A stretch of DNA of 64,000 nucleotides from Porpolomopsis calyptriformis (taxonomy: Eukaryota > Basidiomycota > Agaricomycetes > Agaricales > Hygrophoraceae), in NCBI GenBank assembly GCA_951640195.1, contig OX621175.1, positions 496,001-560,000 of the forward strand, read 5' to 3'. A model generated the notes under the pieces. The model was not told the origin of the DNA, did no database searches, and saw only the letters and a program-made list of their open reading frames with translations. Positions within the stretch are counted from its first letter, which is position 1. Each line of letters opens with the position of its first letter. Positions 21,347-32,733 of this stretch are shown piece by piece. Position numbers and translations under genes: made by a program.

Positions 21347-24037
21347 ATGGCTTCACCTTCACCTTCGCCAGCTAGGATTGCGATCGATAAGATCGATGCG
21401 AAAGATAGCAATGTCTACGTGGTTGGAGGGAACCAGACCAATGTCTATGATATGTCTTCCAAAGGTAGGTCATCAATCCCAAGAATGTAGACATAATTTA
21501 TCTACGACGTCCAGATAAAGAGGTGTATCGATGGTTATCGGCCATCATTCCATCCGAAAATTACAATGCTGCACTCGCACAACATCTCAAAAACACCGGT
21601 TTGTGGTTCACTGGCGGCAACCGATTCGCCCAATGGAAAGCAGAAGCTGACATATTTATGTGGGTTCATGGAAAACGTAAGTCTATCGTAGCTCTCATAA
21701 TTTGATTGGGCTCTGAGCTCTGGGTGCAGCGGGCTCTGGTAAAACCATCCTGAGGTGAGCTTTCCAATTTGTAAAACTCGGATGCCGACTGAGCTTCGTT
21801 CAGTGCCTCCATTATTGAGCATCTCTATAGCCTTCGCCAATCAAATCCCACCGTCGCATGCGCGTATTTCTTTTTCGACGGCAGAGATTCTCAGAAAGAG
21901 TTCCAGCTGCACGGAAATCTTATCCGATCTCTCGTCCTGCAATTTTCAACTCAATGTGGAGCTGTACCTGATTCATTGATAACGCTCTATGCCCAATGCC
22001 ACAATGGGAATTCGCAGCCTTCCATCAATTCTCTCCAGAGTACCCTACTGTCTATTCTCGGTTCTTTTGAACACGCGTACATCGTGGTTGACTCCGTCGA
22101 CGAATGCACGGAAAGGAAAGCGCTCTTGAAATGGATCGAGGATATCTCCCGCACCAAGACTGGCAAGCTACACTTGCTCGCGACTAGTCGGGATGAAGAA
22201 GACATCACCCGCCGACTCGGTTCTCTCAATCATAATAATAATGTCCTTATGAAACCTGAAGACGTCAATATCGATATCGAGCAATATGTCAATCACTTGC
22301 TTGAAACTGATGACGAACTGGGACAATGGGACGAAGACATCCAAGCGAACATCAAATCTAGCTTAATGAAAAGCGCAGATGGAATGTATGTGATTCCTAC
22401 TTGCACTCACATCTAGACAATAGTTATATGTTGGATCAGGTTTCGATTGGTCTCGTTACAGCTGACGGCATTGCAAGATTGCTATAGTCAAGACTCGTTA
22501 GAGGATCAAATGGGATGTCTTCCTAATGGGTTGGATGAGTTTTACGATCGAATCATCTCTGGGATTAACAAGAAGCATCGTGACGATGCGCTCAATATCC
22601 TGCATTGGCTTGCATTCTCTGCTCGCCCGTTATCACTCGATGAAATTGTACAGGTTGTTGGCGTGGTCTCAGACCCTGAGCACGGCCTTCGTTTCAAGGC
22701 ATCTCGCGTATACCGTGATCCACGATTGGTGATGCGAGTGTGCTCTAGTCTTGTTAGCGATGTAAAAGGTGAGAACAAGTCCTGTCGAAAATACACGACT
22801 AACGACAGTGTCAGGAACAATCAAGCTGTCGCATATGTCTGTGAAAGACTACCTGCTCTCCAGCAAAGGTCAATGCGGCGCGACGGACTTTACCATCAAT
22901 GAACGACTTTCCCACTCATTCATCAGTCAAACATGCTTGGCATATCTTTTGCAATTCGACACACTCGACACCCTGACCACTGACACCATGCAAAACTTCC
23001 CGCTTGCAGATTATGCCGCGCAAAATTGGATTTCTCATATCCGATCGGGAAGCGACGACTGGCCTAGTGTTCAACTGAAACTGATGAAAGCTCTGTTCCA
23101 GCCATGTCACACTCCCCCATTCATCACATGGGTTCGGCTGTGTGATATAGATAATTGGCGGAGAAAGGATTTAGCGCTACTACCTCACTGCATTCCATCC
23201 ACCCTGTATTATGCCTCACTGGCCGGTTTGGTGCACGGCTTGACATTGCAAGTGGGAGATGCCGATGTCAATGCACAGGGTGGATATTATGGAAATGCTC
23301 TCCAGGCTGCATCATATGCAGGCCATGATGCGATTGTGAGGCTTCTCCTTGATAAAGGAGCAGATGTCAATGCGCAGGGTGGAGAGTACGGAAATGCTCT
23401 CCAGGCTGCATCATTTGTAGGCCATGATGCAACTGTGAAGCTCCTCCTGGCTCATGGAGCAGATGTCAATGCACAGGGTGGATTCTATGGAAATGCTCTC
23501 CAGGCTGCATCATTTGTAGGCCACGATGCAACTGTGAAGCTCCTCCTGGCTCATGGAGTAGATGTTAATGCACAGAGTGGATTCCATGGAACTGCTCTCC
23601 AGACTGCATCATTTGTGGGCTGTGATGCAACTGTGAGGCTCCTCCTAGCTTATGGGGCAGATGTCAATGGACAGGGTGGACATCATGGAAATGCTCTCCA
23701 GGCTGCATTAGTCCTTGGTTTTGATGTGATTGTGAAGCTTCTCCTGGATAAAGGAGCAGATGTTAATGCACAGAGTGAAGAGTATGGAAATGCTCTCCAG
23801 ACTGCATCATATCTAGGCCATGATGTGATTGTGAGGCTTCTCCTGGACTATGGGGCAGATGTCAATGCACAGGGTGGAAGATATGGAAATGCTCTCCAGG
23901 CTGCATCTGTTATAAACTGGTTGTTGTCGAGACGGTTTTACTTTGGAGTGCTCTGTCCCAAGACGATGATAATGTCTCAAGTCCTAGTTATCGGGGTTGC
24001 TAACGAGGAATCAGACTTAAGGTCTGAGTACGACTAA
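21347..24037 (+). pseudogene. NACHT-ankyrin NLR2, 5' part, interrupted by retrotransposon insertion
   Basis: Paralogue of NLR1 with the same exon plan, including the 25-nt P-loop exon (21730-21754). Its N-terminus MASPSPSPARIAIDKIDAK carries VVGGNQTNVYD. Walker A GSGKT, YIVVDSVDEC, LLATSRDEED and the SHMSVKDYLLS linker are all present, with no frame break before the insertion. About six and a half ankyrin repeats follow. At 23907 the coding sequence meets the left LTR of Ty3-A. The frame then runs on through LTR sequence for about 43 codons to a stop at 24035-24037 (tail beginning VINWLLSRRFYFGVL). Removing 23908-42439 (element plus one target copy) rejoins the array in frame with 42440 onward. 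A truncated receptor with a non-native tail could still be made from this locus. Confidence 0.85.
23903..23907 (+). repeat. target-site duplication GCATC, left copy (Ty3-A)
   Basis: GCATC directly precedes the TG end of the left LTR and matches the five bases after the CA end of the right LTR (42435-42439). Five-base duplications are normal for Ty3 elements. Confidence 0.9.
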
Positions 24038-24329
24038 CTAGGAGTTTATATACTGACTACGCTACTGTGGATGAGTCAGTGTTTACACAAGGAATACATG
24101 CGACGAGTAGAGATAAGCATGATAGAAGACTCGGAGCATGTGAAGAGATGAAACATAATCGCCGGAAATGAAAAGTGTCCTATCTAAGGCAAATGAAAAG
24201 ATAAGGTCATGATAAGACCTATGACAAAACTGTGGGGAATCCCTGGGGAATCCCAAGCAAAGATAAGGCTAATCCGACTAAGCAACAATAACTAACATGG
24301 AGAAGGAATGAAATTTTACATCCGTGACA
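23908..24329 (-). repeat. 3' LTR of Ty3-A
   Basis: Starts TGTTATAAACTGG and ends TCCGTGACA on the plus strand. It differs from the partner LTR by transitions at CpG positions and by a short duplication of ggggaatccc-type sequence near 24235-24255. Confidence 0.92.
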
Positions 24330-24363
24330 TACACCTCACCTTTCAGGAAATTCGACCCAAATT

Positions 24364-25098
24364 TCAAACTTGGGTGATGTCAGTCATTTCGTCCTCTGAG
24401 GCCTGGGTCTGGATTTCCTCAGTGGTGGGGGTCTCGATGACTACTGAGAGGGAAGCGATGGGGTTGGTTTCCAAAGCTGCTTTGATGGGGGAAGGGGCTC
24501 AGACTGTTGTGACGTCATCATTGTTACTTGGGTACTCCAAATCGAGGTCGATGGGGTATTCGACCGATTTCCCATACTCAATTAGCATCTCTGTCATCGC
24601 GAGATCTCGTTGGGCCCAGAGGAAATCTTCTCTGGAAAGCCGTTTGGCTCGACGACTCTCTTCTATGAGCTTGACGATGATGGCATGGGTGGTGACATTG
24701 TAGCAATCTACCCATGTTCACTTCTTTTGTTGTTGGAGCTCCCAAACCTTGAGCTCACTGTTATCCCAACAGTTCTTCCAAAATGTGACGCTTTTTCATA
24801 ACAATTCATTCTCAGCTTGCAGGGTGTTGCACTCTTCATGGAGTTCTCGGTTCCAATTGCTGATGCTGTTGCTATGGACCGTGAGATGAGAGATGGTGAT
24901 GGCAGGATCTTCAGGAGGAGGAGTTCATCCCATAAAGAAATCTTCTGCGCGGGCACGAGCTTGTCGATGTAATTGTCGAGGAGACGAAGTAGTGGTGGAG
25001 GGACTGGGGGTAGGGGAACGGATGGTGGACGAAGGGATTCATCCAGCACGTCAGATGGCAACTTGTCAGTTGGGCGTGGAGGTGCGAGAGGCTGGCAT
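24364..25098 (-). pseudogene. Ty3-A ORF3 remnant (unknown accessory protein)
   Basis: Counterpart of the extra ORF after pol in Ty3-B. The start is ATG at 25098 (MPASRTSTP) and the frame ends before the polypurine region. Alignment by eye keeps the RQLHRQARARAEDFF stretch, but at least three codons that read CGA, CAA or sense in Ty3-B are TGA here. Function unknown. Confidence 0.6.
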
Positions 25099-25284
25099 TG
25101 TTGAATGATGATTTTTGATGTTGATATTGAGAACAACAGTATTGGGTAAGTCCAGAACTATGAAGTGTCGTTGAAAGTGGGGAAAGATTGGATGGAGTCA
25201 TATCAATGACTCTGAGTTTATAAATGCCTCTCGGATCTAAGAATAGAATTCAAAAAATGGATAGCCGGAATGATGACAAATGAG

Positions 25285-28200
25285 TTAAGTCACCATTTGA
25301 ATTGAGTCTTCATAAGTCTTCACAATTTCTTTGGCATGTCGTAAGACATTCAATCGTTCTTCCCAAGTAGCTTCTTTGATCGGATAACCTTTCCATTTGA
25401 CCAAATACTTTCATCGGCATTTAGCTCCGGAGTGTTGAAGAATAGATTCGACTTCGTACTCTTCTTCATTCTCAATCAGATCTGGGGGAGGTCGAGATGT
25501 ATCAGTGATATCAGGGTGGAGCAACTTATCTTCAATGTTTGGTCTCAGGAGTGATACGTGAAAGACTGGATGGAGCCTCCATGTTCCGGGGATGTCGATA
25601 AGATACACAAGATCCAATATCTGTTTCAGGATCTTGAATGGTCCAGTTCTTCAGTTGTCCAGCTTCTTGGCGGGTCGAGTCGTCTTGATGTTTTTGGTAT
25701 CTAACCAAACCAAATCTCTGACTTTGAAGGAGGGGGAGAGTTTCCGTTTTTGATCGGCGTACTTCTTCATCGATTCTGTGGCGTGTGATAGTGATTTGCC
25801 AGCATTCTTCTGAGCACACATGAGACATTCATGGAAGGTGTTTGCTGCGGGGACATTACTCAGGGACTTGATAGTGATTGGTAAATGAGGGTGACAGCTG
25901 TATTCCAGATAGAAGGGTGATTGTGAAGTGGCGGAGTGTTGTTGATTATTGTAAGCGAATTCAGCAGAAGCCAACCATTCAGACCAGTCGTCCTGCATGA
26001 AGTTGGTATAGAACCATAGGTAGACTTCAAGTTCTTGGTTTGTTCATTCAGTCTGACCATCGGTTTCAGGATGATAGGCAGTAGATAGTCCGGAAATGGT
26101 TCCTAGAAGTTTATTAAGGGCTTCAGTGAATTTTGATGCAAATTGAACTCCACGATCGGAAATAATCTTTTTTGGCCATCCATGATGTTTCCAGATGTGA
26201 TCATGGAAGAGTCAGGCAGCGCCTTCTGATGAGAGATTGGAAGTTGTCGGAATAAAGTGGGCACATTTCATAAAGTGATCGATGACTACCATCACGGCGT
26301 CGTATCCAAGCGAGTTAGGTAATTGAACGATGAGATCGACGGTAATCTCAGTCCATGGTTCAGTAGCGGGGGGTATAGGTTGTAGGAGTCCTGTCAGCTT
26401 GGAAGGGTAGTTCTTGTTTTGTTGACAAGCAGGACAGGACTGTACGTAGTTGATAACGTCTTGAGAGATGCCATCCCAAACAAAGTTTCAGAGCACCAGC
26501 TCCTTCGTCTTCTCAATGCCAGGGTGTCCAGTATGGGGGTAGGCGTGGGACAGTCATATTATGTCTGTGCGCAAAGATACTTCCTCTGGTACCACAATTT
26601 GACCTTCAACATCGCGAACCAACCCATCAGCTTGGTCCCAAAACAATGAGGCATCCTTGATTCTCTGTGAGATTTTGTTCAGTATTGGAAGTTTGAAGTG
26701 TAGTCTTGTGAAAAAGTCAGGTTTTGAAAGTTTGACGATTGAATTGATCCAATGATCATCTGCGATTGAAATCTCATTTTCCACCTTGCCTTTACCTTCA
26801 TCGAAATAATCCGGACACCTGGATAGTCTATCAGCCTTGTTCTTTCTCCCTGGAATGTACTTGATTTTGTACTCATATCTTGACAAAATCTCTGACCAGT
26901 GAGCGTGTTGTCCAAATAACACACGAGTGAGACTATCGGTATGAATAAGAAGGTCGTGTCATGAACCTTCCAAGAGATGCCGCTATGTCTTGAGACAATC
27001 TATTATTGCTAAAAGCTCGGCATCGTGAGTTGGATATTTCTTTTCAGCAGGGGTTAAAGATCTTGAGTGAAAGCCTATAGGTTTCCAATCATTTCTGTGT
27101 GGCTGAGACAGTATACCTCCTAAAGCAAATCCAGAGGCGTCAGTCTCCAAGCAATACGGCAGGTCTTGGTCTGGTACTTCGAGGACAGGGGCATTTGTGA
27201 GGGAGTGCTTCAATTGATCGAAGGCATGTTGTCATTCGGGGGTCCATCCCCATATGGTATCTTTATAGAGTAACTGATTGAGTGGTTGAGCAATCTTCGA
27301 GAAATCCTTGATGTATTTTCTCCAGAAATTTGTGCTTCCAAGGAAGGATTGGAGTTGTTTAACAGTTCGAGGTTCAGGCCATTCGACTATGGCCTTGACC
27401 TTCTTGGGATTGGTTCTGATGTGACCCTTTGTCAAGGTCATTCCCAGATAGATCACCTCTTCCTTCTCAAATTGGCATTTAACAGGTTTGCAGGAGAGTT
27501 TGTACTTCTTCATGATATCAAGGGTTTTGAATGTCCAGTAACGTAGTTCCTCCAGATCATCTCCGCAGATGAGAATGTCATCAATATAGATGAAAACACA
27601 ACCTGATTTTAGCACTTCAGCAAATCGCGTATCGATCATTCGTTGGAATGTAGCTGGAGAATTCCGTAGACCAAAGAACATCACTCTTGGAATGTAAAGT
27701 CCATCGACCATATTGAAGGTGGCTTTCCATTCATCACCTTCTTTAATTCGAATGTTATTGAATCCCCATCAGATATCCATGACTGTGAATAATGCAGCAG
27801 ACTGTAATTTTGGTTGTTGGACAATTTGGTGTAGGAGAGGTAGAGGATAACAGTTGGGAACCGTAAAGTGATTCAGATATTGATAGTCTTCGATTGGTCT
27901 ATATCCAGCATCTTGTCCTTTCGCATTGATGTCTTCAGCTTTCTTACTTAGGAAGAAGGGAGCAGCTTGAGGTGAAGATCCTTTGAATATTCATCCAGTA
28001 GCCACATTTTCAGCCAAAAACTTCTCTAGATATTCTTTCTCTTGAGGGGACATCAGATAAATCATGTCAGTTTGAGGCACGAAGTCATCTCTGAGATCAA
28101 TGATGTGATCGAACTCAGAATGAGGTGGAAGGCAATCAAAGGACTCCTTGGCAAAGACACTAGCATAGTCTTTCCAATAGACCTCCAGTACAAACTTTCA

Positions 28201-28859
28201 CATATCTTCCTCCACCGTGCTGGCTCGAGATTCATCCGATTTTGAAATTCTTGTAATCGCCAGTGAGACTGATTCTACCACAGAGGGCTCTGCTTCACCG
28301 CTACAATACCAATGAGAAGTCTCTTTGCCTCTGAGAGCCAGTGTTGACTTCTCCCAATCAATACTAGGGTTTTGAGCTCTGAGCCATGGGTAGCTGAGGA
28401 TAATATCAAACTTGGATCTGAGGTCGGTCACTTCCAAATGGATCCTTTTGGTGTGTCCACCTGGAGCTTCTATCCAGACATCTGTGTCAAAAACGATTGG
28501 GCCTCCTTGGTTCTCTGACCCATCGGCATTCCGTACGGGGATTGGGGTTTCCAAATCCTGAAGAGTAAATTTGTGATAAGTTGCGAAGGTCTCATCCATA
28601 AAGTTTCCAGAAGCTCCGCTATCAATAAGACACATGGCAGGGACACATCAGCCAGTGTCTGAAGCTTTGATCCAAATGTCCATTGTAAGTCCTGAGTTGC
28701 CCTTTTCGATAGCACCAAGAATTCAAAATAGATTGCATGGGGTAATGGTACATTGAGTGGTATGGTCCGTAACATTGGGCAAATCGTCTGAACCTTTCAA
28801 AAACCCTGGGACTTCAAGTCCGTTGCCAGCCTCTTCTTTTGATCATCCGACCAATTGCG
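25285..28859 (-). pseudogene. Ty3-A pol remnant (PR-RT-RNaseH-IN-chromodomain)
   Basis: Degenerate pol read on the minus strand. Protease CLIDSGASGNFMDE keeps the DSGA active site. RT keeps FIYIDDILICGDD. RNase H keeps LETDASGFALGG. The integrase and a C-terminal chromodomain (YEVESILQHSGA...) follow. Several TGA stops replace CGA or CAA codons, for example in the integrase block TDGQTE-stop-TNQEL, where Ty3-B has an Arg codon. The stop TAA at 25285-25287 corresponds to the normal pol end. The left limit on this strand is the gag/pol frameshift region near 28800. Confidence 0.85.
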
Positions 28860-30580
28860 TTGATACGACCCCTTGGTCCCTTGAGCTCCAGAGGACATGT
28901 TCCATATATCTACGTGATCCCCAAGACGTCTACTACACTGCTACGATGTCCCCGACTACGCGATTCGGCTTCCTGTCTAGCGATTTATCTCTGAACGCTT
29001 CAGATTTCTGCGAATTTCTTCGAATTCTCCAATCCTTCGATTCGCGATCGCAGCTCATATCAAAGGATGCATCTGATTGCCAGACGTCCATTGTGTAGAT
29101 CCTCATCGTTTCCATTGACCCTTTCACTGGTGGCTTCGTTCAGAAGTCTCATCCCTTTACTATATAGCATATAAAGGGATCTTTGTTTTCACAGATATAT
29201 TTACTTGTAGATATGTTTGTATCATAGAGAAGGAAGATAGATTCCATCATCCCATGTCTAGTCCTTCATGTTTGAGCCTCTTCGACCACCTCTAGCACTC
29301 TAGAGAGTGCTCCGATTTTCCGATTTCTTCTATTTCTTCGATTTTGCACGATTTCTTTGATAGCTTCTTTCTATTGTGCCTCCCACCATCTCTCGGGGCA
29401 GATCCCAGAGCTCAGACGGCTCCACATTGCATCAGCGTATACCACATTTCGCCATATCCGATGGAGTCTCGCTTGCTGCCAGTGTAGCGGGTGAGCTGAC
29501 ATTCTCCATGTTGGGCTCAGCAGTAACGACATGTATGTCATGACCTCGACCTCAACCTCATCCTTGGTAACCGCCTCTGCCTCGATAATATCCTCCTTGA
29601 TGTGAGGAAGAGGTATTGGGTAGATTCTTCGCATCACCAGCAACACAGTTTGGGCAGGCATTCGCGAAGTGCCCTGGTTGACCGCAGGAGTAGCAGTTTC
29701 CATATGGGATCGTAAGGGCAGAAGAGGAAGACTCTTCTCTTTTGATGGTGGGGGCTGCTGACGTTTGGCGGGTCATTGTTGCAGCCACAGACGATCCTCA
29801 GGTAGGAAAGGGGTTGGAATATTGGGGTCAGGATGTAGAGGACTGTTTCTGTGAAGCAAGAATGTCCTTCTGATGTTGGTAACGTGTTGTAGCATCCTTC
29901 CATTCTTGAAGTGTGGCAGGGACAGCGGGGAGTCGGTAAACAAATTCTATGAACTCAGAGTCGAGTCCAGCTTGGTAGAGATCAATGAGGGCAGCGTCAT
30001 TGAAACTGGTATCAACCTGTAAAGCGCCAAAGCACAGATTGTAATCTTTGATTTTCTTCCTTCCCTGATGGAGATTCTTGATGTCATTGCGGGCACGAGA
30101 CTGTCTGTCGATTCCTTCAAACATAGATCGGAATCAAGCTACAAATGCAGCCCAAGTAGCAGTTGGGCCTGTCCAGTTGACAGCTCTCATGTCGTTGGTT
30201 TCTTTCTCGGACCAGGTTTGGGCTATCATACCCTTCATAAAAGAAAGGGTGAAGGGGATCTTGTGTTCATCGCGGTATGGTTTTCCCATAAAATACAGTT
30301 CGCAGCTGTTAATAAATTTGTCGATGTCCTGCTGTCGACCAGTGAATTCATCTGGTTTGGCCATCTTTATCTTGATGGTGGGAGCGGCAGGAGGCTGAGG
30401 TTGAGGTTGTGGTGGGGGCTGAGGCTGAGCTTGGGTGGCAAGTTGTTGATTGAGATTCTGAATCTCTGCCGCCTGTTGAGCATTTGAAGCCTGGAGATTA
30501 GCCATCTCCCTCCGCAAGTCATTCATGACTGCGAGAATCTCATTGAGATTGGGAACAGGGGGGTTTGCTTGAGAACCCAT
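28797..30580 (-). pseudogene. Ty3-A gag remnant, split by a solo LTR
   Basis: Start ATG at 30580 (MGSQANPPVPNLNEILAVMN), then the capsid region KPDEFTGRQQDIDKFINSCE and a CCHC zinc knuckle CYSCGQPGHFANAC. At about 30132 a TGA replaces the Gln codon seen in Ty3-B. After the zinc knuckle the frame is interrupted by the 574-bp insertion at 28861-29434 and ends with CAG GGT TTT TGA at 28797-28808, the same slippery end as in Ty3-B. Confidence 0.82.
28861..29434 (+). mobile_element. probable solo LTR inserted in Ty3-A gag
   Basis: These 574 bp are absent from the matching place in Ty3-B gag. They begin TGATACGACC and end TTGCATCA (TG...CA, inverted ends TGAT/ATCA) and are flanked by GCGT at 28857-28860 and 29435-29438. 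Inside is a TATA-like stretch, catataaaggg, near 29168-29178 in plus orientation. No coding sequence is present. Ends, size and a 4-bp duplication fit a solo LTR from a different retrotransposon family. The parent element is not in this window. Confidence 0.65.
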
Positions 30581-31089
30581 TGGATCAGGTGATGGTGAAG
30601 GTGAAGGTGTTGTTAAGGGCAAAGAAGGTCGAGTAGGTTATTGGAATGGGAAGGGTTGATATCTGACAGTAGGGGGAGTGATGGGACGTTGTGACTGGGC
30701 AGTGGCGAGTAACGAGTTGTTTCACTTCAAGTTCTTCCTAGAGCTTGTGAGATACCTGGTAGAGGGATCACATGGTTCAGTCAAAGATAGTGGTGAACTA
30801 CAGTGAAATGAACTTGCTATATAGTGGTGTTTCTCAGTCCACTGATCTTCGGCTGAAAATACATATATAGCTGATGTACACTGAAGCGCCAAAATTTATA
30901 TATAGTAGTGAAATACATCTCCACTAAAAGGCAGGTATGCCAGTACACTACAGGGTAGCCAAGAGTGATAAGGGAGATACACTAATAGGCTGAAGATAGT
31001 ACTCACCAAAGACTATGGAGGGGCCGAGAAATGGATGTATATGTATATGGCTCAGCCAAGATATACATTGCCGATAACTACCGATGGGC

Positions 31090-31262
31090 TGAAGGTGGTT
31101 TCTACTATATATACAGGTTGGCCGAGATATAGATTGCCAATGCCTACCGATGGGCCAAAGGTGGTTTCTACTATATATACAGGTTGGCCGAGATATAGAT
31201 TGCCAATAACTACTGATGGGCTGAAGGTGGTTTCTACTATATATACAGGTTGGCCGAGAATA
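31090..31262. repeat. 66-bp tandem repeats, left arm of foldback (about 3 copies)
   Basis: Units share the core ggtggtttctactatatata followed by caggttggccgagatatagattgcc. They mirror the longer array in the right arm at 41098-41565. The period is a multiple of three, so an open frame with a 22-residue period is produced. Confidence 0.85.
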
Positions 31263-31329
31263 GTATGCTATACTACACCTTCAGAGATGTCTACCGATGC
31301 TGAGAATGGCTCGGCTGAGGGGTAGCAGT

Positions 31330-31994
31330 TGCATCGGTACCCTATAAATATATGTATAGTAGATATAAATATATATTGCGAATAATTAATTGCTTCAGCT
31401 ATAAACAACTTTGCTGATAATTGTATACTTTAATCCACCTTCAGAGAGGTCCGCCGATGCCGAGAATAGCTTGGCCGAGGGGTAGCAGTTGCCTCAGTAC
31501 CCTATACATATGCATATAGTAGATAGAAATACATATTGTGAATAATTAATTGCTTTGGCTTTAGATAACTTCACTGATAATTGCATGCATTAATCCACCT
31601 TCAGAGAGGTCCGCCGATGCCGAGAATGGCTCGGCTGAGGGGTAGCAGTTGCCTCTGTACCCTATACATATGCATATAGTAGATAGAAATATATATTGTG
31701 AATAATTGATTGCTTTGGCCTTAGGTAACTTTGCTGATAATTGCATGCATTAATCCACCTTCGGAGAGGTCCGCCGATGCTGAGAATGGCTCGGCCAAGG
31801 GGTAGCAGTTGCCTCGGTACCCTATACATATGCATAGTAGATAGAAATACATATTGTGAATAATTAATTGCTTTGGCCTTGGGCAACTTTGCTAATAATT
31901 GCATGCATTAATCCACCTTCGGAGAGGTCCGCCGACGCCGAGAATGGCTCGGCCGAGGGGTAGCAGTTGCCTCGGTACCCTATACATATGCATA
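31330..31994. repeat. 160-bp tandem repeats, left arm of foldback, outer part
   Basis: About four copies of a 155-162 bp unit containing attaattgctttggc, gataattgcatgcattaatc, cacctt and ggtagcagttgcctc. The array is cut by Ty3-B at 32000 and continues at 38798. Confidence 0.85.
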
Positions 31995-31999
31995 GTAGA
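31995..31999 (+). repeat. target-site duplication GTAGA, left copy (Ty3-B)
   Basis: GTAGA before the 5' LTR matches GTAGA at 38793-38797 after the 3' LTR. Confidence 0.92.
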
Positions 32000-32370
32000 T
32001 GTCACGGACGTAAATTTTCATTTCCTCTCTATGTTAGTCATTACTGCTTAGTCGGATAGATCTTATCTTTGCTTGGGATTCCCTATAGTCTCGTATCTTT
32101 TCATATATCCTAGATAAGACACATTTCATTTCCGATGATCATGTTTCATCCTTTCACATGCTTATCTCTACTCGTCGCATGTATTCCTTGTGTTTACACT
32201 GACTCATCCGCAGTAGCGTAGTCAGTATATAAACCCCTAGTTAGTCGTACTCAGACTTTAAGTCTGATTCCTCATTAGACAACCCAATAACTAGGACTTG
32301 AGATCTTATCAATGTCTTGGGACAGAGCTCTTTGAAGTAAAACCATCTCAACAATATCCAGTTTATAACA
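32000..32370 (+). repeat. 5' LTR of Ty3-B
   Basis: Starts TGTCACGGACG, ends GTTTATAACA. TATA box TATATAAA at 32226-32233. The presumed transcript start is near 32260, about 34 nt downstream, where AAGTCTGATTC (32260-32270) is complementary to the sequence just inside the LTR. Confidence 0.93.
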
Positions 32371-32371
32371 A

Positions 32372-32382
32372 GAATCAGACTT
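32372..32382 (+). promoter_or_regulatory. self-priming primer-binding site of Ty3-B
   Basis: GAATCAGACTT lies two bases inside the 5' LTR and is the exact reverse complement of AAGTCTGATTC at 32260-32270 in the LTR. No tRNA 3'-end complement beginning TGG is seen. The 11-nt length and location match the self-priming mechanism known for Tf1. The same pair of sequences is present in Ty3-A. Confidence 0.7.
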
Positions 32383-32733
32383 CCTTCTTGCTCTCTCCCT
32401 CTTACTTGATCCACCCTTGCTTTCACACTGGACAATGATGACGAGGACCTTTACGATCCCTCTGAGCAGAACAATCCTCTTTCTCAATCACTCTACTCAC
32501 AAACTTGAATCTTCCCAGACCCCAACGAGGAAGCTAGTCAAGCTTCTCCTCTGCCAAGCATCTCACAAGCTCTAGGAAGAACTTGAAGTGAAACAACTTG
32601 CTTACTTGCCGCCGCCCAGTCACAACGTCCCATCACTCCCCCTACTGTTAGGTATCAACCCTTTCCGTTCCAACAACCTACTTGACCTTCTTCACCTTTA
32701 ACAACACCTTCACCTTCACCATCACCAGATCCA

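Noticed and set aside
22542..22820. minus-strand frames over the NLR genes and similar long antisense frames over Ty3 gag/pol
   Set aside because: They are shadows of strongly coding sequence, with no motifs of their own.
13808..24037. assembly duplication (NLR1 and NLR2 as one gene counted twice)
   Set aside because: The copies differ at many coding and intron positions and in their flanks, so they are true paralogues.
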